Source: Verrucomicrobiota bacterium (GTDB lineage: Bacteria > Verrucomicrobiota > Verrucomicrobiia > Limisphaerales > JAEYXS01). From it: a DNA stretch of 64,000 nucleotides. The notes below the pieces were generated by a model. That model was not told the DNA's origin, made no database searches, and saw only the letters and a list, made by a program, of their open reading frames with translations. The DNA is taken from assembly GCA_023431185.1 (NCBI GenBank), contig JAEYXS010000117.1, forward strand, positions 66,919-130,918, written 5' to 3'. Position 1 is the first letter of the stretch; every line of letters starts with the position of its first letter. Both the position numbers and the translations under genes were made by a program. Of the stretch, positions 55,665 to 63,194 are shown piece by piece.

Positions 55665-56804
55665 ATGTCGTGGACGCTGGTCTTGGCGGTTTTGGCAACC
55701 TTGAGTTGCGGGCTTACTGTGTGGCAGCACATTGTGGCTCGCCGGTTCGCCTTGCACCAAAAGACACCTCCCGCTCCCGTCACACCTGCCGTCACTGTCT
55801 TAAAGCCGCTCAAAGGTGTCGAGCCGGACACAGAAACTTGCCTGCGCAGTTGGCTGTCCCAAGAGTATCGCGGCTCTTTTCAGATCCTTTTCGGCGTGGC
55901 CGACATCAATGACCCGGTCTGTGCCATCGTCCAAAAGCTTCTGGCCGAGTTCCCCCAAGTCGATGCCCGCCTCGTGCATTGCCAGCACAAGCTCGGCACC
56001 AACGGCAAAGTCTCGTCCCTCATCCAGCTCCGGCGCGAAGCCAGGCATGAGATCATCGTCATCAGCGACGCCGATGTGTTCGTCAGTCCGGATTTTCTCG
56101 AACAGAATCTTCCGCTGCTGGCGGATGAAAAAGTCGGCCTCGTCAACTTCTTCTACCAGTTGTCCGGCAACCTGACTCCGGCGATGCGCTGGGAAGCCGT
56201 GGCCATCAACGGAGATTTCTGGAGCCAGGTCCTGCAATCGCGCTCACTCAAGCCCATCGATTTCGCCCTCGGTGCTGTGATGATCACGCGTCAGAAGCAG
56301 TTGCAGGAGATCGGTGGATTCGAGGAGCTTTCGGGCTATCTCGCTGATGACTATCGCTTGGGCAATCTCATCGCCCGGCGCGGTTATCGCATCGAACTCT
56401 CCGGCCACGTCGTGGAATGCCGTTCGCACCCGATGACATGGAGCGAAGTCTGGCGGCATCAATTCCGCTGGGCCCGCACCATCCGCATCTGCCAACCCGT
56501 CCCCTATTTCATGAGCATCCTGAGCAACGCCACGCTTTGGCCCCTGCTCTGGCTGCTGGTGAATCCAACCGAAAATGTCGCCCTCGCGGTCAGCGCCTTC
56601 CTGGGTATCCGCCTCTACACCGCCGCCGCGAATCAAACCCTGCTGACGCGCAGCCACACCCATCTTCCGTGGCTCTGGCTGGTGCCCGTGAAGGATCTTT
56701 GCCAAGTGGGTATGTGGGCCATATCGTTCTTGCCCACCCGCATCGTCTGGCGCGGCATCCATTACCACGTCGCCCCGGGTGGCAAGCTGGTGGAAGTGAA
56801 TTAA
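55665..56804 (+). CDS. HpnI-like ceramide/hopanoid glycosyltransferase (GT21)
   Basis: A 379-aa membrane-anchored glycosyltransferase. Residues 1-30 form a membrane helix. TVLKPLKGVEPDTETCLRSWLSQEY and the catalytic D135-A-D137 (VISDADVFVSPDFL) follow. GYLADDYRLGNLIARRGYR and the QxxRW-type HQFRWAR complete the GT21 signature. HpnI adds N-acetylglucosamine to bacteriohopanetetrol; ceramide glucosyltransferase is the alternative. Two or three C-terminal helices. 70 bp after the ATPase gene. Confidence 0.87.
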   Translation: MSWTLVLAVLATLSCGLTVWQHIVARRFALHQKTPPAPVTPAVTVLKPLKGVEPDTETCLRSWLSQEYRGSFQILFGVADINDPVCAIVQKLLAEFPQVDARLVHCQHKLGTNGKVSSLIQLRREARHEIIVISDADVFVSPDFLEQNLPLLADEKVGLVNFFYQLSGNLTPAMRWEAVAINGDFWSQVLQSRSLKPIDFALGAVMITRQKQLQEIGGFEELSGYLADDYRLGNLIARRGYRIELSGHVVECRSHPMTWSEVWRHQFRWARTIRICQPVPYFMSILSNATLWPLLWLLVNPTENVALAVSAFLGIRLYTAAANQTLLTRSHTHLPWLWLVPVKDLCQVGMWAISFLPTRIVWRGIHYHVAPGGKLVEVN

Positions 56805-56867
56805 GGCGCCCTTTTCCTTGCCTTGACGCACTTCCCCTCCCGTCTTTAGCTTCAACCCGTTCCGCTT

Positions 56868-57257
56868 ATGCTCACTGAAGGCATTCTCAACCCGCAACTG
56901 CGCTCGTTGCTCGCCCGTGTGCGACATACGAACACCCTCGTCATCGCCGATTACGCGTTCCCTTTCTGGCCGGGTATTGAGATCGTGGACCTGTCTCTCG
57001 TCCAAGGCGTGCCGACCACCATCCAGTTGCTCGATGCCATCCTGCCCGTCTGGAAATGCGGCGAGATCTTCATGGCGGAGGAATTCAACGTGCATAATCC
57101 AAAGAAAGTTCGCGAAGCCTTCGCCAAGGCCCGCCGTGGTGTGAAGACCACCTTCGAGCCGCATCTGCACCTGAAGCACCGCGTGCCTGCCGCCATCGGC
57201 ATCATCCGCACGGGTGATGATACGATTTACAGCAACATGGTCCTTGTCTCTGCCTGA
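56868..57257 (+). CDS. RbsD/FucU-family sugar mutarotase-like protein, copy 1
   Basis: A 129-aa protein. Active-site positions of the RbsD family are conserved: H20 (RVRHTNTL), D28 (VIADYAFP), and Y121/N123 in the C-terminal YSNMVL. RbsD and FucU interconvert sugar anomers, ribose or fucose. 16 bp before the TIM-barrel gene; first of a three-gene set with a second RbsD/FucU gene. Confidence 0.85.
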   Translation: MLTEGILNPQLRSLLARVRHTNTLVIADYAFPFWPGIEIVDLSLVQGVPTTIQLLDAILPVWKCGEIFMAEEFNVHNPKKVREAFAKARRGVKTTFEPHLHLKHRVPAAIGIIRTGDDTIYSNMVLVSA

Positions 57258-57273
57258 TCTGTTTTAACCATTA

Positions 57274-58086
57274 ATGAAGTCTGCCATCACCATCTCACTC
57301 TGCCCGGAAGCCAAGGGCGGCCCGTTCGTTTATTGGGACAATCTCGACGCCAGCATGGCCAAGGCCGCGGCACTCGGTTTCGATGCCGTGGAAATCTTCC
57401 CTCGCTCAGTCGAAGACCTGAACGCCAAAGAAATCCGCTCTCTGCTCAACAAGCATAACCTTAAGCTCGCGGCCATGGGCACGGGTGCCGGCTGGGTGGC
57501 GCACAAGTTGCGCCTCACCGATCCCGATGCTACGCAACGCCGTCGCGCCCGAGATTTTGTCGGCAGCGTCATTGATTTCGCTGGTGCCTTCGGCGCACCT
57601 GCCATTCTCGGTTCCATGCAAGGCCGCTGGGAAGGCAGCGTCAATCGTGAACAAGCTCTCGAATGGCTCGCCGAAGCGCTCGAACAACTCGGCCCGCGTG
57701 CCCACGCTCTCGGTGTGCCGTTCCTCTACGAGTTCCTGAATCGCTACGAGACGAATCTGTTCACTACAGTTGGCGGTGCGTTGGAATTCCTGAAACCGCT
57801 CCGCACGCAGAACGTCAAATTGCTCTGTGACCTGTTCCACATGAACATCGAGGAAGCGGACATTTCGGCCGCGCTCCGTCTCGCCGGTGATAAAGTCGGC
57901 CATGTACATTTCGCCGATAGCAATCGCCGGGCAATCGGTCTGGGACATACGGACATACCGCCGGTCATCCAGGCGTTGAAAGAGATCGGCTACACGGGTT
58001 ATCTCTCGGCGGAGATATTGCCTTTGCCGGATGAAGAGACAGCGGGAAAGCAGACGATAGCGAGTTTCAAACGACTGACGGCCTAA
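57274..58086 (+). CDS. Sugar phosphate isomerase/epimerase-like TIM barrel
   Basis: A 270-aa cytoplasmic xylose isomerase-like barrel without a signal peptide. AALGFDAVEIFPRSVED, VPFLYEFLNRYETNLFTTVGGALEFL, VKLLCDLFHMNIEEADISAALRLAGDKVGHVHFADSNRRAIGLGHTD carry the metal-binding Glu, Asp and His. These match the sugar-epimerase (IolE/DTE-like) group. The two RbsD/FucU genes on either side suggest it handles the same hexose or 6-deoxyhexose. Confidence 0.88.
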   Translation: MKSAITISLCPEAKGGPFVYWDNLDASMAKAAALGFDAVEIFPRSVEDLNAKEIRSLLNKHNLKLAAMGTGAGWVAHKLRLTDPDATQRRRARDFVGSVIDFAGAFGAPAILGSMQGRWEGSVNREQALEWLAEALEQLGPRAHALGVPFLYEFLNRYETNLFTTVGGALEFLKPLRTQNVKLLCDLFHMNIEEADISAALRLAGDKVGHVHFADSNRRAIGLGHTDIPPVIQALKEIGYTGYLSAEILPLPDEETAGKQTIASFKRLTA

Positions 58087-58126
58087 CTCGAAACTCAAAA
58101 CGAGAAACACGAAACTTTTTGCAGCC

Positions 58127-58570
58127 ATGCTGAAGCATCAACTCATCCACCCGAAGATCAACGAAGTGCTCGCCCGCGCTGGCCACCACTCCTCCATCTT
58201 GATCGCTGATGGCAATTACCCCGCCTCGACGAAGAAAGGCCCGAATGCCGAGGTCGTCTGCCTGAATCTCTCGCCGGGCGTCATCACGGTCTCACAGGCA
58301 CTTCGCGCGCTGCTCAGTGCAGTGCCAGTAGATTTCGTGAACACGATGGGCATACCGCCCGATGACGCTTATGCGCAAAAAGGCGAACCACCCGTGTGGG
58401 CCGAATACCGCCAGATCATCAAGGAATCGAAGCTCAAGCTGAAGCTGGAGCCGATCTCCAAGTGGGATTTCTACAAGGTGGTGGAATCGCCCGATCACGT
58501 GCTCACCATCCAGACAGGTGACCAGGCCCTGTGGGGCAACGTGCTGCTGACGATGGGCTGCCGGACCTGA
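58127..58570 (+). CDS. RbsD/FucU-family protein, copy 2 (FucU-like)
   Basis: A 147-aa paralogue of the protein at 56868. H20 (RAGHHSSIL) and D28 (LIADGNYP) are kept, and N138 aligns with the catalytic Asn. A Trp (W136, in ALWGNVLL) stands where the first copy has the usual Tyr. The longer middle section (VDFVNTMGIPPDDAYAQKGEPPVWAEY) resembles FucU, so L-fucose mutarotation is plausible. 40 bp after the TIM-barrel gene; the spacer contains a CGAAACT-type low-complexity run. Confidence 0.82.
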   Translation: MLKHQLIHPKINEVLARAGHHSSILIADGNYPASTKKGPNAEVVCLNLSPGVITVSQALRALLSAVPVDFVNTMGIPPDDAYAQKGEPPVWAEYRQIIKESKLKLKLEPISKWDFYKVVESPDHVLTIQTGDQALWGNVLLTMGCRT

Positions 58571-58594
58571 CACTGTATGCAAATGACGTGGAAA

Positions 58595-58731
58595 ATGTTC
58601 CTCCTTCTCCCCGAGGGAGAAGGCCGGGATGAGGGGAAAGGGAACGTTCCTGAACTAATGCAGACTGCTTCTGTTCATGAGCAGTCGCGCCCCCCTCACC
58701 CTAACCCTCTCCCTTGGGGAGAGGGAACTAG
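58595..58731. repeat. Inverted pair of CTCCC-type repeats (copies G and H)
   Basis: Copy G (58595-58643) has CCTTCTCCCC-G-AGGGAGAAGG then CCGGGATGAGGGG. Copy H (58690-58728) is its inverted relative, CCCCCCTCACCCTAACCCTCTCCC-TTGGGGAGAGGG. Together they make a roughly 135-bp element with terminal inverted repeats, like a BIME. It lies between the RbsD/FucU gene and the DUF5009 gene. Confidence 0.8.
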
Positions 58732-58795
58732 CTTTGACCGCTGCATTGGCTTTCTTAGCCTTGCGGTAAAATGACAGACTCTAACTCTGCAAAGC

Positions 58796-59995
58796 ATGAA
58801 CCCCACACCCCAGACCTCACCAACCGAACGTCTGGCGTCGGTAGATGCCTATCGCGGGCTGGTCATGTTTCTGATGATGGCGGAGGTGCTGCGGTTCAGT
58901 TCGGTGGCGAAGGCTTTGCCCGATAGCGATGTCTGGGGTTTCCTCGCGTATCTGCAATATCATGTGGATTGGGTGGGCTGCACATTGCACGACCTCATTC
59001 AACCATCTTTCTCTTTTTTGGTTGGCGTGGCCCTGCCCTTCTCGCTCGCCAGTCGGACGGCCAAGGGACAATCGACAACCCAGCTTGCTTTGCATGCGTT
59101 TTGGCGGGCATTGGTGCTGATCCTGTTAGGTGTTCTGCTTCGCTCGGTGGGGAAGCCCATGCTCAACTGGACCTTTGATGATACACTTTCCCAGATCGGT
59201 CTAGGGTATGGCTTTCTATTCATCCTCGGGCTTCGGTCAGTGAAAATCCAATGGACCGCGCTGACAATCATTCTCATCGGCTATTGGGCGGCGTTTGTGT
59301 GGTATCCGTTACCACCGGCTGATTTCGCCTATGGCGCAGTCAATGTCTCGCGAGAGTGGCTAAACACGCACGGCCTCGACGGCTTTGCGGCGCATTGGCA
59401 GAAGAATAGCAATCTCGCTTGGGCTTTCGACACGTGGTGGATGAATCTTTTCCCACGTGAGAAACCGTTTGAATTCAGTGGCGGCGGTTACGCTACGCTC
59501 AGTTTCATTCCGACTTTGGGCACGATGATTCTGGGGCTGATCGCGGGCGGCATCTTGCGCAGCGAACGCACGGCTTGGGATAAGGTGAAGTGGTTTGCAG
59601 TGGCGGGTGTCATTGGCTTAGCGAGCGGATGGTTGCTGAACGCTTTGGGCATCTGTCCCGTGGTGAAGCGTATCTGGACGCCGAGCTGGGTGTTGTTCAG
59701 CGGCGGCTGGTGCTTTCTCTTTCTCGCGGGTTTCTATGCGCTGATGGATATCCGGCAGCGACGCGGCTGGGCGTTTCCACTCGTGGTGATAGGCGCGAAC
59801 TCCATCGCGGCGTATGTGATGGCGCATCTGTTCGAGGGCTTCATCATGAAGATGCTGAAGACGGTGTTTGGACAGGATGCGTTTAAGGTCTTCGGCGCAC
59901 CGTACGAGCCGGTGTTCCTGGGAGCGGCTACTTTATTGGTCCTGTGGCTGATATTGCTGTGGATGTATCGGCGGAAGATATTCTTGAAGGTGTGA
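58796..59995 (+). CDS. DUF5009 / NagX-like membrane acyltransferase
   Basis: A 399-aa polytopic protein (about 10-11 helices). RLASVDAYRGLVMFLMMAEVL is the signature of the family related to heparan-alpha-glucosaminide N-acetyltransferase; HDLIQPSFSFLVGVALPFS follows. In other bacteria, relatives acetylate amino sugars in cell-wall recycling. The anmK gene immediately downstream (convergent, 137 bp) fits such a role, but the substrate is not shown. Confidence 0.82.
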   Translation: MNPTPQTSPTERLASVDAYRGLVMFLMMAEVLRFSSVAKALPDSDVWGFLAYLQYHVDWVGCTLHDLIQPSFSFLVGVALPFSLASRTAKGQSTTQLALHAFWRALVLILLGVLLRSVGKPMLNWTFDDTLSQIGLGYGFLFILGLRSVKIQWTALTIILIGYWAAFVWYPLPPADFAYGAVNVSREWLNTHGLDGFAAHWQKNSNLAWAFDTWWMNLFPREKPFEFSGGGYATLSFIPTLGTMILGLIAGGILRSERTAWDKVKWFAVAGVIGLASGWLLNALGICPVVKRIWTPSWVLFSGGWCFLFLAGFYALMDIRQRRGWAFPLVVIGANSIAAYVMAHLFEGFIMKMLKTVFGQDAFKVFGAPYEPVFLGAATLLVLWLILLWMYRRKIFLKV

Positions 59996-60004
59996 TTGCA
60001 GTTT

Positions 60005-60120
60005 GTAGCGCAGACGGCCACGTCTGCTGTATCGCCGACTGGCAGTCGGCAGACGCTACGACTATTTCACGGCTCGCAGATCGCCGATCTGCGACACAGC
60101 AGACTGCCAGTCTGCGCTAC
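60005..60120. repeat. Four-hairpin palindromic cluster with 11-bp terminal inverted repeats
   Basis: Outer arms GTAGCGCAGAC (60005-60015) and GTCTGCGCTAC (60110-60120) are perfect. Inside are four perfect hairpins: GCAGACG/CGTCTGC (60010-60027), GCCGACT/AGTCGGC (60034-60050), CGCAGATC/GATCTGCG (60075-60093) and GCAGACT/AGTCTGC (60099-60115). Loops are 3-4 nt, three of them GCC or GGC. It lies 10-12 bp from the ends of the convergent DUF5009 and anmK genes. Confidence 0.9.
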
Positions 60121-60132
60121 GAAGGAAGCGTG

Positions 60133-61236
60133 TTACACTTCGCAGATACAGCCCAGCAAACTCGCTTCTCTGGCCCCTGTGGTGCTGGGGAGATTTCCGG
60201 GGACGCCGTGCAATCGCTGCCACGCGAGGAGCGCGAAGGCGGCGGCTTCGATGCTTTGCGTGGGCCAGCCGAGGGTATCGGTGGTGCACGCCAAGGTATT
60301 GAGATTCGCCTCAATGCGTTCGCGGAGGAAACTATTCATCGCTCCCCCACCGCAAAGGATGACTTGGTCAATCGGTTGCGGCAGATGTTTCGTGTAGTTT
60401 AGCGCGAGGGATGCGGCGGTAAATTCGGTGAGGGTGGCGAGACGGTCTTCGAGGGATAAAGCTTGGAGGGCTTTGGCGTGCTTACGCCAGAAGGGTTCGC
60501 CGAAGAGTTCGCGGCCGGTGCTCTTGGGTGGGGCTTGGCGGAAGTAAGCATGTCTTAACCAATCGTTCAGGAGTCTCGCGTTTACATTGCCTTTGCGGGC
60601 GAGTTGGCCGTTTTTGTCGTAAGACTTTTTGCCGCCAGTAGCTTCGCGCAGGGCGAGGTCGAGGAGGACGTTGGCGGGGCCGGTGTCGAAGGCTTGGATT
60701 TTCGGTGAGGCGGCCTTGGCATTCGACCAGTCGATGGAGGTGACGTTGCTGATGCCGCCAAGGTTGTTCACGCAGACGTGCTGGCCCTTCTGGGCGAAGG
60801 CGCGGACGTGGAACATGGTGGCAAGCGGCGCACCCTGCCCTCCGGCAGCGAGGTCGTTCGCGCGGAAGTTATAGACGACAGGCACGCGGAGGGCGCGCGC
60901 GAGGTAGGCAGGTTCGCCGATCTGCCAGGTGGCGGGGGCTTTCGCATCGGCATTGTGGAAAATGGTTTGGCCGTGGAGGCCGATGGCTTTCGCGCGTTTG
61001 GCAGCTGGATGGCTGGTGGCGGCCTGCGCGTAGAAGCGGCCGAGGTCGTGGTGGAGCTGGCCGAGTTCGTAGGTGCTAGCGTTATCCGAAGCGGCGGTGT
61101 GGAGGCGTTTTTGCAGGGCTTTCGGGAATGGGACGGACCAGAGTTCGTCGAGCTTAATGGTGGACCAGGTGATGGTGCAGAGCGCGCAGTCCACTGCGTC
61201 TATGCTGGTGCCGGACATGAGGCCGAGGATGTGCAT
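60133..61236 (-). CDS. anmK: Anhydro-N-acetylmuramic acid kinase
   Basis: Phosphorylates 1,6-anhydro-MurNAc from peptidoglycan recycling, making MurNAc-6-phosphate. The start MHILGLMSGTSIDAVDCAL is typical. GLHGQTIFHN, NNLGGISNVT, AFDTGPANVLLD and VILCGGGAMNSFL are conserved motifs. 367 aa. The frame extends to 61272, but MHILGLMSGTS is the usual start. The gene ends next to the hairpin cluster. It diverges from mnmA with a palindromic element in between. Confidence 0.95.
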   Translation of the reverse strand: MHILGLMSGTSIDAVDCALCTITWSTIKLDELWSVPFPKALQKRLHTAASDNASTYELGQLHHDLGRFYAQAATSHPAAKRAKAIGLHGQTIFHNADAKAPATWQIGEPAYLARALRVPVVYNFRANDLAAGGQGAPLATMFHVRAFAQKGQHVCVNNLGGISNVTSIDWSNAKAASPKIQAFDTGPANVLLDLALREATGGKKSYDKNGQLARKGNVNARLLNDWLRHAYFRQAPPKSTGRELFGEPFWRKHAKALQALSLEDRLATLTEFTAASLALNYTKHLPQPIDQVILCGGGAMNSFLRERIEANLNTLACTTDTLGWPTQSIEAAAFALLAWQRLHGVPGNLPSTTGAREASLLGCICEV

Positions 61237-61281
61237 GAAGGACTTACTAACGGATATCCGCTTTGGCGGCAAGGACTTGAG

Positions 61282-61395
61282 CGGAGCGCGGGCGTCTCGC
61301 CCGCAGCAATGGACAATAACTCGACAGGGTCAAAACCTTTGAGACCTGCTTGGCTTTATGGACGTTGCTCCGGGTCACAGACCCGCGCTCCACAA
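61282..61395. repeat. GGAGCGCGG-type element: copies C and D as inverted pair
   Basis: Copy C (61282-61310): GCGGGCG (61288-61294), TCT, CGCCCGC (61298-61304). Copy D, inverted (61365-61392), has arms CGGGTC/GACCCG with a 3-nt loop. The two cores bound a 114-bp element in the anmK-mnmA divergent spacer, so it separates or contains both promoters. Confidence 0.82.
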
Positions 61396-61445
61396 GCCAA
61401 AGCAAGCCCTTGCCCTCGGCTCTTCCTCCCCTATACTGTCCGGCT

Positions 61446-62558
61446 ATGTCGTTGGTGAAGAAGACGCGGATTTTGGTCGGGATGAGCGGTGGAGTGGATT
61501 CCTCCGCCACGGCGGCTTTGCTCATTGAGCAGGGCTTTGACGTCGTGGGGGTGACGCTCAAGCTCTGGCCGCAGGATTGCGTCTCGCGGGCGGAGGACAA
61601 GTGCTGCGGGCCGCAGGCGGTGATGGATGCGCGGTCCGTGTGTCACAAGCTGGGGGTGCCCTACTATCTCATCGATGAGTCGGCGGATTTCCAGAAGAAG
61701 GTGATCCAGTATTTTGCGGATGAGTATAAGTCCGGGCGCACGCCGAATCCGTGTGTGATGTGCAACCAGCATCTGAAGTTCGGCACGTTGCTGGAGCGGG
61801 CGCGGCAGTTGGGCGCGGAATACATCGCCACGGGACATTTTGCGCGATTGGAGAAAGATCCGGTGACGGGGCGCACGTTGTTGAAGCGCGGGAAGGACAT
61901 GAAGAAGGATCAGAGTTACTTCCTCTTCTCGCTGCGGCAGGACCAACTTTCGCGGGCGATGTTTCCTTTGGGCGAGCATACGAAGAGTGATACGCGGGAG
62001 GTGGCGCGTTCGTGCAATCTCAAGACGGCGGACAAGGAAGAGAGCATGGAGATTTGCTTCGTGCCGGATAATAATTACGGGCGCTTTCTCCAAGAAGCGA
62101 AGCTGGTGGACAAGTCGCGTGGGGATATTGTGGATGTGTATGGCACGAAGCTGGGCGAGCATGATGGCATCGCGTTTTACACCATCGGGCAGCGGAAGGG
62201 TTTGGGGATTTCTTCGGCGAAGCCGCTGTATGTGATCGAGCTGGATGCGGAGACGAATCGGGTGATCGTGGGGGATGATACGTTGTTGGAGCGGGATGAG
62301 TTCACAGTGCAGTATTGCAACTGGATTCCGTTCGAGAAGCCGCCGGAGTCGTTCGAGGCGATGGCGAAGATCCGTTACAACCATCCGGGCGCGATGGCGA
62401 CGGTGTATCCACAGGCGGACGGCACGGCGCGGGTGAAGTTACACACGCCGCAACGCGCGGTGACGCCGGGTCAGGCGTGTGTGTTTTATCAGGACGACCT
62501 TGTTGTGGGTGGGGGGTGGATCACGATACACAAGTCGGCCAGCGTGACGGCGAATTGA
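61446..62558 (+). CDS. mnmA: tRNA-specific 2-thiouridylase
   Basis: Makes the 2-thio group of uridine 34 in Glu, Lys and Gln tRNAs. PP-loop SGGVDSS is at 14-20. The nucleophilic and persulfide cysteines are C106 (NPCVMCNQ) and C204 (SMEICFVPD). TGHFAR, KDQSYFLFSL and FYTIGQRKGLGI are conserved. The start is the ATG at 61446 just before the core fold. 370 aa, full length. Rich in GCG, CGG and GGG-type codons, unlike + strand genes further left. Confidence 0.96.
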   Translation: MSLVKKTRILVGMSGGVDSSATAALLIEQGFDVVGVTLKLWPQDCVSRAEDKCCGPQAVMDARSVCHKLGVPYYLIDESADFQKKVIQYFADEYKSGRTPNPCVMCNQHLKFGTLLERARQLGAEYIATGHFARLEKDPVTGRTLLKRGKDMKKDQSYFLFSLRQDQLSRAMFPLGEHTKSDTREVARSCNLKTADKEESMEICFVPDNNYGRFLQEAKLVDKSRGDIVDVYGTKLGEHDGIAFYTIGQRKGLGISSAKPLYVIELDAETNRVIVGDDTLLERDEFTVQYCNWIPFEKPPESFEAMAKIRYNHPGAMATVYPQADGTARVKLHTPQRAVTPGQACVFYQDDLVVGGGWITIHKSASVTAN

Positions 62559-62579
62559 GATTTGCCCCAAAGGGGCTAC

Positions 62580-62780
62580 GTATCAAAGCCCAACGTTGCG
62601 ACGGCGGACGTCGCTACGTTGGGTGATTAAGGTTAAAATCCCATACCCTGAAAGGGTTTCGTCCTTCACGATCATCAATCGTCGGAGGTCTCTTGACGCG
62701 ACCCCGTTGGGGTTGGGCGATTCGGCACACGATTACCCAACGTAGCCCCGCAGTCGCGGGCCAAGGTTGGGCTTTGATAC
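62580..62780. repeat. Nested inverted-repeat element (MITE-like)
   Basis: Outer perfect 15-bp arms GTATCAAAGCCCAAC (62580-62594) and GTTGGGCTTTGATAC (62766-62780). Inner perfect 12-bp arms GCTACGTTGGGT (62613-62624) and ACCCAACGTAGC (62734-62745). 201 bp in total, no coding sequence. No clear target-site duplication. Confidence 0.85.
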
Positions 62781-62903
62781 GGAACGCCGTTGGCGTTCAG
62801 AGACGTTTATCATCATCACTGGAAAATCAGGACGCTTGGTTATTGGGCATTTAGGCCGCATAAATGCCTCGCTCCTTTCGGAGGCTTCGGGCGTCATTAT
62901 GGG

Positions 62904-62959
62904 CTGGTGAAATACGGTTCACCAGATGCTTCGGCGCGGCTGGCTGAGGACAGCCAGCC
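62904..62959. repeat. Two adjacent short hairpins
   Basis: CTGGTGAA (62904-62911) pairs with TTCACCAG (62918-62925) around 6 nt. GGCTGGCTG (62938-62946) pairs with CAGCCAGCC (62951-62959) around AGGA. Both stems are perfect. They belong to the repeat mosaic. Confidence 0.75.
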
Positions 62960-63170
62960 CTACCTTTCTTTGGATCGCGAATGCGTGCATAGCACCAGTC
63001 GCAGCAAGGGCGGTTACATTTTGAGGTTTAAAATATTTCGCACCCGTTCACTGTATTTCCCCTACTGCGGCTGGTCTATCGACACCCCGACACAACATCG
63101 GGGCAAGCCGCCGCGTTCCACTGGCTGCTCGCGCCTAGTCGGAGACCGGCGCTACACTTCTTATGCCAAG

Positions 63171-63189
63171 CTGGAGCTCGGCGCTCCAG
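63171..63189. repeat. CTGGAGC/GCTCCAG hairpin beside sulfatase stop
   Basis: A 7-bp perfect stem around TCGGC, 5 bp from the sulfatase stop codon. No T-tract follows, so it is more likely a palindromic repeat than a terminator. Confidence 0.6.
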
Positions 63190-63194
63190 TTCGG

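Larger units (their letters stand above)
62559..63194. other. Repeat mosaic between mnmA and the sulfatase gene
   Basis: 636 bp with no plausible gene. It is built from palindromic pieces: a nested inverted-repeat element (62580-62780), a CTGGTGAA/TTCACCAG hairpin (62904-62925), a GGCTGGCTG/CAGCCAGCC hairpin (62938-62959) and a CTGGAGC/GCTCCAG hairpin (63171-63189). Between them are fragments such as AACGCCGTTGGCGTT and CGGAGACCGGCG that also look repeat-like. Confidence 0.65.

Noticed and set aside
58571..58795. Replication origin at the GC-skew change
   Set aside because: No DnaA boxes (TTATCCACA), no AT-rich unwinding region and no dnaA or dnaN nearby. Only the skew signal remains, and it is reported as such.
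61431..62384. 317-aa open frame on the minus strand
   Set aside because: Antisense to mnmA, which has all catalytic residues; Arg/His/Leu-rich shadow frame.
63171..63189. Terminator for the sulfatase gene
   Set aside because: The stem is good but no T-tract follows and similar hairpins occur nearby as repeats.
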